Part shown: one piece after another, positions 8,433 through 18,046 of the stretch
Layout of the letters: each line of letters starts with the position of its first letter
Position numbering within the stretch: position 1 is the first letter of the stretch
The notes under the pieces: model-generated
The model's database searches: none
Told to the model about the DNA's origin: nothing
Seen by the model: the letters and a program-made list of their open reading frames with translations, nothing else
Program-made: the position numbers and the translations under genes
From: Bacteroidota bacterium
Lineage (GTDB): Bacteria; Bacteroidota; Bacteroidia; Bacteroidales; Lentimicrobiaceae
Length of the DNA stretch: 64,000 nucleotides
Direction: 5' to 3'
Assembly (NCBI GenBank): GCA_009773515.1
Contig: WSXX01000001.1
Coordinates: forward strand, 124,001 to 188,000

Positions 8433-9566
8433 ATGATAAATAGAATCCTTCAAAAACAACTTGAATCCGATCTTTCGCGCAAGAAAGTTCAGGTAATCTT
8501 TGGCCCACGGCAAATCGGCAAATCAACTTTGTCGGAGATGGTTTATAACAATTTTGAAGAAAAAAAATTATGGCTCAATGCAGACGATGCAGATGTACGG
8601 GCTCAATTTGAAAATCCCAGCGGGCTAAAGTTCGAAAATCTTTTCAAAACCTATAAATTGCTTGTTATTGATGAAGCTCAAAGGCTTAATAATGCAGGGT
8701 TAACTTTAAAAATCATTGCCGATCAGGTTAAACATCTCAATGTAATAGCCACTGGATCCAGTGCATTTGAACTTAACGATAAGATCAAAGAAAGTATGGT
8801 AGGGCGGGCTCTGGAATATAAACTATTCCCATTTTCGGTACAGGAATTGTCTGACCATACTTCTATATTCGACGAAAACAAACTTCTGGATCACCGGCTC
8901 ATTTATGGATATTATCCTGAAGTGGTTAATAATCCCGGAGATGAAAAACGAGTGCTGCAACAATTATGCGACAGTATGTTGTACAAAGACCTTTATACTG
9001 TTGAAAAGTTAAAAAAACCATACTTGCTTGAAAAAATTCTCCAGGCATTGGCACTACAATTGGGTAGCGAGGTAAGTTATAATGAACTTGCGAACATTGT
9101 AGGCGCCGACAAAGAGACGGTTGAGCGCTATATCTTTATGCTGGAACAAGCTTTTATAATATATCGCTTACCAGCCTTAAGCCGAAATGTGCGGACTGAA
9201 TTACGAAAAGCAAGAAAAATATATTTTTACGACAATGGCATACGCAACAGTCTGATCAGCAACTTCTCACCTATTGCTTTGCGCAATGACAAAGGTGCTT
9301 TATGGGAAAATTTCCTCATTACCGAAAGACTAAAGAAGATTTCTTATCAAAACCTCTATAGTAATCGCTATTTCTGGAGAACCAAAACCCAACAGGAAAT
9401 CGACTACATCGAGGAGTATGATGGTATCTTAAATGCTTTTGAAATCAAATTTAAAAAGAATTCCAGAGCAGCTCTTCCTCTAACTTTTTCTCAGGCATAT
9501 CCAAACCACCGTTTCAGCCTGGTTGATCTGACAAATTATCTTGAATTCGTTTTAAATGGATCATAA
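8433..9566 (+). CDS. AAA_14 / DUF4143 family ATPase
   Basis: 377 aa from the ATG at 8433 (MINRILQKQL). An upstream in-frame ATG at 8352 exists, but the promoter box at 8418-8425 lies between the two, so 8433 is chosen. Walker A GPRQIGKS (24-31), Walker B LLVIDEAQR and sensor-like IATGSSAFEL define the ATPase. The C-terminal DUF4143 part ends with QEIDYIE then AFEIKFKK, resembling a PD-(D/E)xK nuclease core. Proteins of this type are abundant in Bacteroidetes and Archaea, often as isolated genes; their cellular role is not established. Context suggests autoregulation only. Confidence 0.88.
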   Translation: MINRILQKQLESDLSRKKVQVIFGPRQIGKSTLSEMVYNNFEEKKLWLNADDADVRAQFENPSGLKFENLFKTYKLLVIDEAQRLNNAGLTLKIIADQVKHLNVIATGSSAFELNDKIKESMVGRALEYKLFPFSVQELSDHTSIFDENKLLDHRLIYGYYPEVVNNPGDEKRVLQQLCDSMLYKDLYTVEKLKKPYLLEKILQALALQLGSEVSYNELANIVGADKETVERYIFMLEQAFIIYRLPALSRNVRTELRKARKIYFYDNGIRNSLISNFSPIALRNDKGALWENFLITERLKKISYQNLYSNRYFWRTKTQQEIDYIEEYDGILNAFEIKFKKNSRAALPLTFSQAYPNHRFSLVDLTNYLEFVLNGS

Positions 9567-9609
9567 CCGGTTTAAGGAAAATTCGATTTTAATCCAAACG
9601 CCATTTCCG

Positions 9610-11259
9610 TTACCCAATATACTTCCCCACAATGGGCATTCGTCTCCCCATACCGAATGCTTTTGGCGACACACGTAAAATCGGCGGAGTTTGATATCGT
9701 TTCCACTCGTTTGAATTCACCATACTGAGGACTCTTTTTACCAACACCACATCATAACCCAAAGCTTCAATTTCGCGGGGGCTTTTCCGTTTCTCAATAT
9801 ATTGGAACAGAATTTTGTCAAGAATGTCATATTCCGGCAGAGAATCGCTGTCTTTCTGATCGGGCCGCAGTTCGGCAGAAGGAGGTTTGGTTATTGAATT
9901 TATTGGAATTATTTCCCGCTCACGGTTTATGTATCGCGCCAAGCGAAAAACATCGGTTTTATAAACATCGCCCAGCACCGAAATTCCGCCGCACATATCA
10001 CCGTAAAGGGTGCCATAACCAACAGCAGCCTCACTTTTATTGCTGGTATTGAGCAGGATATAACCGAATTTGTTTGACATCGCCATCAGAATCACGGCAC
10101 GGGTTCTTGCCTGAAGATTTTCCTCAGTGAGTCCGAAAGGCAAACCGGCAAATAATGGATCAAGAGTGCTTTCAAATGCTTTGAATGCATCTGCGATAGG
10201 GATAAGATCATGCGGACAGTTCAGATTTTCGGCCAGTGCACGGGCATCGTCAATGGAGTGTTGTGATGAAAATCCGGATGGCAACATCACACCCCTGACA
10301 TTATTGTGGCCAAGCGCTTTGGCAGCAAGCGCAAGCGTTACAGCCGAATCAATACCGCCCGAAAGTCCGAGTATGGCTTTTTTGAACCCCATTTTGCCAA
10401 AATAATCGCGGATGCCCATCACCAATGCATCGTGAATCAAAGCTATGTCGCGCAATTCATCGTCAATATCAATCGCTTCAACAGGATTATTGTTGTACCA
10501 GGATTGATCAATTTCAATAATTTTTAAGGCTTCAGCAAAAAGAGGAAGATTTTCACGAATGTTGCCGCCGCTGTCGCAGGCCATTGAATCTCCGTCGAAA
10601 ATCAATTCCGTTTGTGCACCCACATGATTTACATAAATCACCGGAAGCCCGTACTTTAATGCAGTCTCGCGCAATACATTCCTGCGCAGTTTTCCCTGGT
10701 TGTAATGAAAAGGTGAAGCTGAAATATTAATGATGATTTCAGGGTTCAGGTCTTTTACTTCGTCAAGCGGAAAGCGCTTGTACATTGGGATTTCGTCAAC
10801 ATTCCAGATATCCTCACAAACGGTAACTGCCAGTTTCTTTCCGTTCAGGTCGACCACATCAAAATCAATGGCTGGCTCAAAATAACGGTATTCGTCAAAA
10901 ACGTCATAATTTGGCAAAAGACTTTTGTGAAAAAGTTTAGTTACCTTGCCGTTGCTCAAAAACCAGGCAGAGTTAAACAGCGGTTTTCCGCCACCGGTAA
11001 GATTTCGCGAAGGAGCTCCGACAATGGCTGCAATGCCTTCACAATCAGCAGCTATATTCTGCATAGCCGCATCTGATTTCTGAATAAAATCATCAAATTC
11101 GAGAAAATCGCGGGGGGGATAACCGGTCAGGGCAAGTTCGGCAAACACCACGAGTTCAGCACCTGCTGATTTTGCATTTTTTATGGCAAGCCTGATTACA
11201 TTCGAGTTATGCTCAAAATCACCGATTACATAGTTGTATTGCGCAAGCGCTATTTTCAT
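9610..11259 (-). CDS. nadE: Glutamine-dependent NAD+ synthetase
   Basis: 549 aa. An N-terminal nitrilase-type glutaminase domain (1 to about 265) has the Glu-Lys-Cys triad visible as Glu41 (FAELALTGYP), Lys112 (FHKSLLPNYD) and Cys148 (VTVCEDIW). A C-terminal ATP-pyrophosphatase synthetase domain carries LSGGIDSAV (299-307) and later NTSNKSEAAVGYGT. It converts nicotinic acid adenine dinucleotide to NAD+ with ATP, using ammonia channelled from glutamine. Length and both active sites look intact. It follows the outer-membrane barrel gene at 11307-12014 on the same strand, 47 bp apart. Confidence 0.95.
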   Translation of the reverse strand: MKIALAQYNYVIGDFEHNSNVIRLAIKNAKSAGAELVVFAELALTGYPPRDFLEFDDFIQKSDAAMQNIAADCEGIAAIVGAPSRNLTGGGKPLFNSAWFLSNGKVTKLFHKSLLPNYDVFDEYRYFEPAIDFDVVDLNGKKLAVTVCEDIWNVDEIPMYKRFPLDEVKDLNPEIIINISASPFHYNQGKLRRNVLRETALKYGLPVIYVNHVGAQTELIFDGDSMACDSGGNIRENLPLFAEALKIIEIDQSWYNNNPVEAIDIDDELRDIALIHDALVMGIRDYFGKMGFKKAILGLSGGIDSAVTLALAAKALGHNNVRGVMLPSGFSSQHSIDDARALAENLNCPHDLIPIADAFKAFESTLDPLFAGLPFGLTEENLQARTRAVILMAMSNKFGYILLNTSNKSEAAVGYGTLYGDMCGGISVLGDVYKTDVFRLARYINREREIIPINSITKPPSAELRPDQKDSDSLPEYDILDKILFQYIEKRKSPREIEALGYDVVLVKRVLSMVNSNEWKRYQTPPILRVSPKAFGMGRRMPIVGKYIG

Positions 11260-11306
11260 AGGATTCCGGATTTCAGAAAGGAGAAAGGTATTTCCAACAG
11301 CAAAAA

Positions 11307-12014
11307 CTAGAAAATAATTCCCAGCGAAAGTTCAAAAGCATTCGGAATTCCTTTATGATCAATAGTGCCATCAATAGTATTCTTGCCTTTCAGCACATCG
11401 CTGAGGCCGTTGACAAAATTTATCCCTGCAACAATGGCCGTTGAGTTATCAATCGGATATTCAATACCAAGCCCTACAAGCATTGTAGCCCTGAAAAGAT
11501 TGGTTTGCGAATCGATGTTGTGCCAGTCCGTATTTATATTAAAAACAGGAGCTGTTGAATTAAATGAATCCTTTGCTTTTGAGGCAATACGAACGCCGGG
11601 TTGCAAACCAATTTGTCCGAAAAAACGGAACTTGCCTATATCATTGGTCTTCATTTTAACCAGCAACGGTATATCAATGTATTTCAGTCTGTATCGACGA
11701 TCAAGCCTGCCAATTGCATAGCTCTGCTGGCTCTCAATGTGGGGATACGAAATTTTGCCATTATGAAACGAAACGCTGAATCCTGTTGAAAAAGCATAAT
11801 TTTCGGCAAAATAGAAATCAGCGATCAATCCCCAGCTTAAGCCCGGCACAATTCCTTCGCTGTTGTAACCATCTCCATCCGCTTTAATCCAGCCTATATT
11901 CGGAGCAAGTTTTACGCCCATTGCCACTGACTTGTATTGTGCAAAAAGAACATCGGGTTTCAGGAGTGCAAGTACTGTAATTATCATCAGGATTGTTACC
12001 GGTATCTTTCTCAT
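11307..12014 (-). CDS. Outer-membrane beta-barrel protein (PorT-like family)
   Basis: 235 aa with a signal peptide ending PDVLFAQ. The mature part is alternating aromatic/polar strands (GLSWGLIADFYF, AFSTGFSVSFHNGK, YIDIPLLVKMK, FFGQIGLQPGVR) ending in a hydrophobic strand (AFELSLGIIF), the layout of the OMP_b-brl_2 family that includes PorT of the type IX secretion system. Most members are uncharacterised, so PorT function itself should not be assumed. A promoter box lies at 12039-12046 and nadE lies downstream on the same strand. Confidence 0.75.
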   Translation of the reverse strand: MRKIPVTILMIITVLALLKPDVLFAQYKSVAMGVKLAPNIGWIKADGDGYNSEGIVPGLSWGLIADFYFAENYAFSTGFSVSFHNGKISYPHIESQQSYAIGRLDRRYRLKYIDIPLLVKMKTNDIGKFRFFGQIGLQPGVRIASKAKDSFNSTAPVFNINTDWHNIDSQTNLFRATMLVGLGIEYPIDNSTAIVAGINFVNGLSDVLKGKNTIDGTIDHKGIPNAFELSLGIIF

Positions 12015-12038
12015 AGTTGCAAATATTAAATTTCAAAG

Positions 12039-12046
12039 CAAAAATA
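12039..12046 (-). promoter_or_regulatory. Minus-strand -7 box TATTTTTG
   Basis: CAAAAATA on the plus strand reads TATTTTTG on the minus strand, 25 bp upstream of the barrel gene start at 12014. Confidence 0.5.
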
Positions 12047-12117
12047 CTAAGCTTTTGCGACAATAAGTTAACATAATGGCAAGTTTATTGTTTGACGTTG
12101 TGAATTGATCATTTTAT

Positions 12118-12125
12118 TATCTTTG
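12118..12125 (+). promoter_or_regulatory. -7 box TATCTTTG
   Basis: Exact TAnnTTTG match 22 bp before the ATG at 12147. It lies inside the longest open frame (from 12105), which shows that the upstream start is not used. Confidence 0.6.
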
Positions 12126-12146
12126 TTTATCATCAAAAACCACTTT

Positions 12147-12740
12147 ATGAAAAAGTTTCTTGTTTTAATTATGATTGTCATTGCCGGAGCAGCAGTCAAA
12201 GCTCAGATTCCAGGCTTCTCTATTGGCCCTAAGGCAGGTGCAACATTCTCAAAAATAACATCTGACCAGGATCAGATTACGGAAGAGATGAAAAGCTCAC
12301 TGCATTTTGGTGCTTTTGTGCGATTAGGCAATAAGATTTATGTACAACCTGAGGTTCTTTTTATGAACCGCAAAGGAGAGTTCTCTGCAGGAAATATTGC
12401 AGGAAGCAGCAGATCTATTCACCTTAAAACGATTGATATCCCTGTATTGGTGGGCGGTAAAATTATCGGATCAGAAATTTTTAACCTCAGGGTGATGGCT
12501 GGTCCTGTTGCATCACTTGCTTTAAATAAAGATGTTTCCAGTGAAAACTGGGATGATGCAATAACCGAAGACGACATTCGCGGAGCGAATTGGGGACTTC
12601 AACTTGGAGCTGGTGTTGATGTGCTTATGCTTACTTTCGACCTGAGATACGAATATGGTATCAGCAACTTCTCGAAAGACGATGGGCTAACCCTTAAAAA
12701 TAATATGTTTGTGGTTAGTCTGGGTTGGAAAATACTTTAG
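12147..12740 (+). CDS. Outer-membrane beta-barrel protein (porin-like)
   Basis: 197 aa from the ATG at 12147, chosen because it begins the signal peptide MKKFLVLIMIVIAGAAVKAQ and follows the promoter box. The mature protein opens with FSIGPKAGATFSKI and has repeated amphipathic strands (FGAFVRLGNKIYVQPEVLF, LKTIDIPVLVGGKI, LRVMAGPVASLAL, LTFDLRYEYGISNF) and a terminal strand MFVVSLGWKIL, again OMP_b-brl_2-like. It is divergent from the related barrel gene at 11307-12014, suggesting an old duplication. A clear terminator follows. Confidence 0.78.
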   Translation: MKKFLVLIMIVIAGAAVKAQIPGFSIGPKAGATFSKITSDQDQITEEMKSSLHFGAFVRLGNKIYVQPEVLFMNRKGEFSAGNIAGSSRSIHLKTIDIPVLVGGKIIGSEIFNLRVMAGPVASLALNKDVSSENWDDAITEDDIRGANWGLQLGAGVDVLMLTFDLRYEYGISNFSKDDGLTLKNNMFVVSLGWKIL

Positions 12741-12761
12741 ACTGCCAATTTTACGTTATTA

Positions 12762-12796
12762 AACCCCTGACATCTGTATGTCGGGGGTTTTTTGTT
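12762..12796 (+). terminator. Intrinsic terminator
   Basis: AACCCCTGACAT (12762-12773) pairs with ATGTCGGGGGTT (12778-12789; one G-T pair) across a 4-nt loop and runs into a T-rich tract. Confidence 0.9.
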
Positions 12797-12830
12797 TTTT
12801 TGCATCAGATTTCCAAATGAATTAAAATCC

Positions 12831-13871
12831 ATGATTAAACGAAACTTTACCCTGCCCGCATTTATCGTAATTGTTATGCTGTTGGCCGGATGCACCGGAA
12901 GAAATCAGTCAGAATCAACCGACAACAGCGATACATCCGGCATTTCTGAACGCCCTGAAAAAGAAAAACCTGAAACAGGCTTCCATATAAAAAGATACGA
13001 AAAGGCTCTTTTTGAGCTTGATAAATCCAATCTGAAAGCAGAGCTGGAAGCCATAAGACCTGGTTTCAGTGTTTTTTTGGGGAAAGGAAACTTTACACAG
13101 GAAGATATCACTCAGATCAGAGACTTTATTGCTGACGAGAACAATAAAGCCGCATTTGCCGAAGTGCTTAAGAAATTTCCCGATCTTAAAGATCTGAACA
13201 ACCGGATTAAAAAAGCTTACGAAAACTATTCTCGTGAAACCGGTGTGCAATTCTCGCCGAATACTTACACATATATTTCAGGCTACGATTTTCAATACCC
13301 CATAAAATATGCCGACACGGTTATGATCATTGCCCTTGATATGTATCTGGGGAGTGATTTTGACATGTACAAAAAAATGGGAATTCCAATTTATATTTCC
13401 AGCCGCTACACACCTGCTCATATCATTCCCGACTGCCTGAAAGAAATTGCTTATCCGCACATCCCTGAAAAGAAAGGCCCCTACACCCTGCTCGATGCCA
13501 TGATTGAACAAGGGAAATTGTACCATTTTGTAAAGAAACTCTCCCCAGATGTTCCTGACCACATTATTGCCGGTTTCAGCAAGGAACAATTAAAATGGTG
13601 TACCGAAAACGAAAGCAATTTGTGGCAGTTTATTATAGAAAACGAACTGCTTTACAGCACCGATTCCAAATCAATGAGTATGTTTATGGTTGATGGTCCT
13701 TTTACTTCTTCGTTTTCGCAGGACTCACCCGCACGCACAGGTGCCTGGCTGGGATGGCAGATTGTAAATGCCTATATGAAGAAAAACAATACGCCATTGC
13801 TGCAAATGACAGGCATTGAAGATTCCAGGGAGATTCTTGAGAAATCGGGGTATAAACCCAAAAAGAGGTAA
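12831..13871 (+). CDS. gldB: Gliding motility lipoprotein GldB
   Basis: 346 aa from the ATG at 12831; an earlier TTG frame start would run into the terminator. The lipoprotein signal MIKRNFTLPAFIVIVMLLAGC puts the lipid at Cys21, followed by an acidic spacer. The conserved body FHIKRYEKALFELD, GYDFQYPIKYADTVMIIALDMYLG and the C-terminal RTGAWLGWQIVNAYMKKN then EILEKSGYKPKKR match GldB. In Flavobacterium GldB is required for gliding, but homologues are kept in non-gliding Bacteroidetes. It abuts the convergent DUF1289 gene with no spacer. Confidence 0.88.
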   Translation: MIKRNFTLPAFIVIVMLLAGCTGRNQSESTDNSDTSGISERPEKEKPETGFHIKRYEKALFELDKSNLKAELEAIRPGFSVFLGKGNFTQEDITQIRDFIADENNKAAFAEVLKKFPDLKDLNNRIKKAYENYSRETGVQFSPNTYTYISGYDFQYPIKYADTVMIIALDMYLGSDFDMYKKMGIPIYISSRYTPAHIIPDCLKEIAYPHIPEKKGPYTLLDAMIEQGKLYHFVKKLSPDVPDHIIAGFSKEQLKWCTENESNLWQFIIENELLYSTDSKSMSMFMVDGPFTSSFSQDSPARTGAWLGWQIVNAYMKKNNTPLLQMTGIEDSREILEKSGYKPKKR

Positions 13872-14072
13872 TCAGAATTTTATATCGCGGAGCTGCATGC
13901 GCAGGTGCGATTTTCGAAGCACCTCCAGCTTTTCCTCTCTCGATAAAATTGACCAGTTCGCAATTTCATCAAGATTGCGGAAACAACCAACGCACATACC
14001 ATCCTCATCGAGGCGGCACACCCTTTTGCAGGGTGAAGTAGGTTCTTTACTATGGGGATCGGATTCCATCAA
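13872..14072 (-). CDS. DUF1289 family small cysteine protein
   Basis: 66 aa. SPCKRVCRLDEDGMCVGCFRNLDEIANW is the DUF1289 signature, with four cysteines at 15, 19, 27 and 30 that could bind a metal or Fe-S cluster. Function is not known. The stop codon directly adjoins the gldB stop on the opposite strand. Confidence 0.88.
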   Translation of the reverse strand: MMESDPHSKEPTSPCKRVCRLDEDGMCVGCFRNLDEIANWSILSREEKLEVLRKSHLRMQLRDIKF

Positions 14073-14241
14073 TGGATTGTTTATTCTGTCAATAAACCTC
14101 AGTCAGGTTGAATTGTTCATTAAATTGAATTGATAAAATTTGCGCCACGATGGTTAAACAATATTTCAATTTGCAAGGTGCGCTGACTGGAAGGGGAAGG
14201 TTTAATGTATTTATAATTGTGATTTAATAGAGATGCTTTTT

Positions 14242-14249
14242 TATCTTTG
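14242..14249 (+). promoter_or_regulatory. -7 box TATCTTTG with upstream TTG
   Basis: TATCTTTG at 14242-14249 has a TTG at 14217-14219, 22 bp upstream, approximating the -33/-7 arrangement of Bacteroidetes promoters. It precedes the lipoprotein gene at 14274. Confidence 0.6.
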
Positions 14250-14273
14250 CCATGAACAACAAATTTTAGGCAT

Positions 14274-14723
14274 ATGAAAAGACATTTACTTTTATTGTGT
14301 ACCGTATTTATTTTAGGGTGTAATGGCAATAAAATACCTGATGCACCAAAAACTACAATTCGACCAAGTGAGCCAACTTATATGGATGTTTCATTTGAAT
14401 TTGCTTCACAGTATGCAGGTGACAAATCTGCTGTATTAAGCAGTGTTGCAGTATTTTACACAAATGATAATGATAGCCTATTCTTAAATAAAGAGTGGGC
14501 AAAAGCCATTAAAGCAAAAATGAAAAATATGTCTGCTGATTATGCAAATGTTCTACTTTTTGACAGTAAAGAACATACACCCAATGTTGAAACAAAAGGA
14601 ATGCAATTTCCTGAAAAGTACAATAAGTATATGGTTTGTGGGTATTGGAATCACCCAAATGTAAGTGATAGATTCTGCTATGGTGGTGTTAAACCAGATG
14701 GTAATTTCAAGGTTTGTGAATAA
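14274..14723 (+). CDS. Hypothetical lipoprotein
   Basis: 149 aa. The lipoprotein signal MKRHLLLLCTVFILGC places the lipid at Cys16, with a Pro/Thr-rich linker after it. The mature part has two regions rich in Tyr/Asp and a C-terminal Cys pair (VCGYWNHPN, RFCYGGVKPDGNFKVCE). I do not recognise the family. Codon use is clearly more AT-rich than in gldB or comM on either side, as in the next gene, so both may have arrived together by transfer. Confidence 0.75.
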   Translation: MKRHLLLLCTVFILGCNGNKIPDAPKTTIRPSEPTYMDVSFEFASQYAGDKSAVLSSVAVFYTNDNDSLFLNKEWAKAIKAKMKNMSADYANVLLFDSKEHTPNVETKGMQFPEKYNKYMVCGYWNHPNVSDRFCYGGVKPDGNFKVCE

Positions 14724-14827
14724 CAAATAATCAAAATGCCTATTATTCCACTCCTGCCATCCGTGAGCCCGTATCAGACAATTTCTGATGTAGATATTAT
14801 TAATTTGGTGGCGTAAAAAATTGAACA

Positions 14828-16315
14828 ATGAAACTAGCTACTAAGGCTGTATATTATGTAGATTTTGGAGATAATGAAGGTGAACTTCTAACTTCATCGA
14901 CAGCGGATATAATTGCAATTATAAAATCATCTTCTAAAATAGTAAAATTCATAGTTGTTCAGGGAGATATTATACAAGATGATTTGGTTAGATTAAGCAA
15001 TGAATGTAATAAGATTCCAATTTTGATTAAAGGTGTTGAAAAAAATCTTGTATCAATAAATAGAACCTTTAATACTAATCTAGTTTTCAACAATTGTAAA
15101 TTTAAGTCACTTAGTTTTATAGGTTCTGGACAACATATTAATCTTGTAGGCATCACAAATAAATGTAAAATTGATTATTTAATAATTGAAGATATCACAA
15201 TTGCTAAACTATTGATTAATGACTGGAATGAAATAGCTAATGTGAGCATTTTAAAGTCACAAACAGATCTACATCTTTCAGAAACAAATCTAGAAATGAA
15301 CATAGATATTAATCAGTCAAAAGTCCATATAAATGCAAAGAATTTAAATGCTACCTGTAAAATAAGTAATTCTACTGTTTATGCATTGAACTTGGTACAC
15401 TTCAAAGGAACTACTGTTTTTAATAATTCTCATATACATAATAAAACAACCATTAAGAATAGTGATAATGCTATTATAGAGTTCCTTAGAACTGATTTCT
15501 CAAATGGTGCAATGCTAATTCTTGATGAACTACTAAACACAAAGATTAGGTTTGTTCAATGCAAAAGTAATGACTCCTGTGAGTTTAATTTAATAAAAGG
15601 TGAAAATACTACGCTGATAATTAATCAATGTAATTTCTCTGATGTCATTAAATTTATAGGTGAAAGGTTAAACTATGAAACTATCCATCTTATCCTAAAA
15701 GATACAGTCTTTAGAGAATTAGTTATTTTTGACAAAACACAACCAGAGAATCTAGAATTGATAAACACTCTATTTCAAAAAGGTGTTTCAATCCCAATCA
15801 ATGATAATTATTCCCAAAATATTCATAGCAGCGTTTGGTGTGTACTTAAAAATCAAGCGTTACAGAGTAATGATAAAATAAAAGCGTTAACTTACAGAAG
15901 GTTAGAAATGGATTCCTACACAAAGGAATTGAAAAATCAACCAGATAAATTACCTGAGAAAATTGTTCTATACCTGAATAAATATTCCAATAACCACGGC
16001 TTAAGCTGGACACAAGGAGTTTTATTCACTTTGGCGGCTCTAATTACATTCTATACTCTTTTTGTTTGGTCTGGAAATGAATTCTTTTTCAGTTATTTAC
16101 CAAAGGATATTCTTTGGTTTAAACAAAGCTTTTGGGAAGGAGCTTTATCTTTTCTTTGGCTGCCTTCAATAGAAGATGAAATGAAAGTTTTAAAATCCGG
16201 ATTAAGTAGGGATTCATTTATTGTTAATATTCTTTCGTTTCTTCTAGGAAAAATCTTTATAGCTTTTGGAATTTACCAAACTGTTGCCGCTTTCAGGAAA
16301 CACGGGAAGATTTAA
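14828..16315 (+). CDS. Beta-helix membrane protein with two C-terminal TM segments
   Basis: 495 aa, AT-rich. Residues about 65-340 are irregular short strands rich in Asn/Ile/Leu (FNNCKFKSLSFIG, CKISNSTVYALNLVHFKGT, TVFNNSHIHNKTTIKNSD), like a degenerate pentapeptide or right-handed beta-helix. A helical linker (LKNQALQSNDKIKALTYRRL) leads to a TM segment WTQGVLFTLAALITFYTLFVW and a second one ending LLGKIFIAFGIYQTVAAFRK. I recall this C-terminal arrangement from uncharacterised Bacteroidetes pentapeptide-type proteins, but no function is known to me. Probably inner-membrane with a cytoplasmic solenoid. Paired with the lipoprotein upstream. Confidence 0.75.
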   Translation: MKLATKAVYYVDFGDNEGELLTSSTADIIAIIKSSSKIVKFIVVQGDIIQDDLVRLSNECNKIPILIKGVEKNLVSINRTFNTNLVFNNCKFKSLSFIGSGQHINLVGITNKCKIDYLIIEDITIAKLLINDWNEIANVSILKSQTDLHLSETNLEMNIDINQSKVHINAKNLNATCKISNSTVYALNLVHFKGTTVFNNSHIHNKTTIKNSDNAIIEFLRTDFSNGAMLILDELLNTKIRFVQCKSNDSCEFNLIKGENTTLIINQCNFSDVIKFIGERLNYETIHLILKDTVFRELVIFDKTQPENLELINTLFQKGVSIPINDNYSQNIHSSVWCVLKNQALQSNDKIKALTYRRLEMDSYTKELKNQPDKLPEKIVLYLNKYSNNHGLSWTQGVLFTLAALITFYTLFVWSGNEFFFSYLPKDILWFKQSFWEGALSFLWLPSIEDEMKVLKSGLSRDSFIVNILSFLLGKIFIAFGIYQTVAAFRKHGKI

Positions 16316-16380
16316 AAGTTATCTCAAGCCAAAGTAATACCAGCCCGTTTATTCCAAAACCAATTATATGACTTTTACCT

Positions 16381-16388
16381 TATCTTTG
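16381..16388 (+). promoter_or_regulatory. -7 box TATCTTTG
   Basis: Exact TAnnTTTG match 44 bp upstream of the comM start at 16433. Confidence 0.6.
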
Positions 16389-16432
16389 CTAATTCAGAAA
16401 ATGAATTATTTAGTTGATTATTACTACCGTCT

Positions 16433-17971
16433 ATGCTTGTAAAAACATTTGGAAGTACTATTATTGGTATCAATGCAATCACCATTACCGTTGAGGTAAA
16501 TGTAGATACCGGAATTCAGTTTTTTATGGTTGGTCTGCCCGATAGCGCAGTAAAAGAGAGCCATCAGCGGATTGAAGCTGCATTGCGCAACAACGGTTAC
16601 CGTATCCCGGGAAAAAAAATTGTGATCAATATGGCGCCGGCTGACATCCGGAAAGAAGGTTCGGCTTACGACCTGACCCTTGCCATTGGCATACTTGCTG
16701 CATCGGAGCAGATAAAACAAGATCAGATCGGCGATTACGTTATAATGGGGGAGTTGTCGCTCGATGGCGGACTACAACCCATAAAAGGTGCGCTGCCCAT
16801 CGCCATTGAAGCACGGAAACAGGGCTTCAAAGGATTTATCCTGCCGAGGCAGAATGCCCGCGAAGCCGCCATAGTCAGCGATCTGGAAGTTTATGGCGCC
16901 GACAATATTCTGGATGTTATCCGCTTTTTTAACGGCGATGCTACCCTTGAACGCGAAATTGTAAATACCCGCGAAGAATTTTACGCTCAGTTGAGTGAAT
17001 ATGAATTTGATTTCTCTGATGTTAAAGGTCAGGAAAATATAAAACGGGCACTTGAGATTTCAGCAGCCGGCGGTCACAATGTAATTCTTATCGGGCCTCC
17101 GGGCTCAGGAAAAACCATGCTGGCCAAGCGCCTGCCATCTGTGCTTCCTCCGCTCAATCTTCATGAAGCACTGGAAACCACCAAAATACATTCGGTGGCA
17201 GGAAAAATGGCGCGCCATGCCTCGCTGATTTCGGTAAGGCCTTTCCGCAGCCCGCACCACACAATTTCAGATGTGGCTCTCGTTGGAGGAGGCTCAAATC
17301 CGCAGCCGGGCGAGATTTCTCTGGCTCACAACGGTGTTTTGTTTCTTGATGAACTTCCTGAATTTAAACGCACAGTGCTGGAAGTGTTGCGGCAACCGCT
17401 CGAAGACCGGCAGATCACCGTTTCACGCGCCAGACTTACCGTTGAATACCCTGCCAGTTTTATGCTTGTTGCGGCAATGAATCCATGCCCTTGCGGATAT
17501 TACAACCATCCCGACAAGGAATGTGTTTGTGCCCCGGGCGTTGTGCAAAAATATCTGAATAAAATCTCAGGGCCACTGCTCGACCGCATCGACATACATG
17601 TTGAAGTTGTGCCGGTTCCTTTCAGGGAACTGTCAGATATCCGCATTTCGGAAAAAAGCGCTGAAATCCGCGAAAGAGTAGTCAAAGCACGTTTGATTCA
17701 GGAAGAGCGCTACAAAGAAAACAAAGGCATACATGCCAATGCCCAGATGACGAGCAAAATGCTGCGCACCATTTGTAAAATTGATGAAACCGGTCATGTT
17801 CTGCTGAAAAATGCCATGGAAAAACTCAATCTTTCGGCACGTGCTTACGACCGCATCCTCAAGGTTGCCCGCACCATCGCCGATATGGACGCAAGTGAAG
17901 ACATCAGAACCGAACATCTGGCCGAAGCCATTCATTACCGCAGCCTCGACCGCGAAAACTGGGGTACATAA
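16433..17971 (+). CDS. comM: YifB/ComM family Mg-chelatase-like AAA+ ATPase
   Basis: 512 aa. An N-terminal S5/Lon-like fold ([15 protein letters not shown] through [19 protein letters not shown]) is followed by the AAA+ core with [16 protein letters not shown] (about 222-237), FLDELPEF, and the Cys-containing [18 protein letters not shown] insertion. The C-terminal Mg_chelatase_C helices end SLDRENWG. In naturally competent bacteria ComM is a helicase that extends branch migration during transformation; the family is also kept in non-competent lineages. The start has an upstream promoter box. Full length. Confidence 0.93.
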   Translation: MLVKTFGSTIIGINAITITVEVNVDTGIQFFMVGLPDSAVKESHQRIEAALRNNGYRIPGKKIVINMAPADIRKEGSAYDLTLAIGILAASEQIKQDQIGDYVIMGELSLDGGLQPIKGALPIAIEARKQGFKGFILPRQNAREAAIVSDLEVYGADNILDVIRFFNGDATLEREIVNTREEFYAQLSEYEFDFSDVKGQENIKRALEISAAGGHNVILIGPPGSGKTMLAKRLPSVLPPLNLHEALETTKIHSVAGKMARHASLISVRPFRSPHHTISDVALVGGGSNPQPGEISLAHNGVLFLDELPEFKRTVLEVLRQPLEDRQITVSRARLTVEYPASFMLVAAMNPCPCGYYNHPDKECVCAPGVVQKYLNKISGPLLDRIDIHVEVVPVPFRELSDIRISEKSAEIRERVVKARLIQEERYKENKGIHANAQMTSKMLRTICKIDETGHVLLKNAMEKLNLSARAYDRILKVARTIADMDASEDIRTEHLAEAIHYRSLDRENWGT

Positions 17972-18046
17972 AAAAGTTGACACCAGGCACGAAATAATCA
18001 CCAAAACCACTGAAATGCCGGACTTTGCCTCAAAACTCCAAGCTGT

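Noticed and set aside
13816-14133. 105-codon plus-strand frame over the DUF1289 gene
   Set aside because: The opposite strand has the clear four-Cys DUF1289 signature; the plus frame also overlaps the gldB end.
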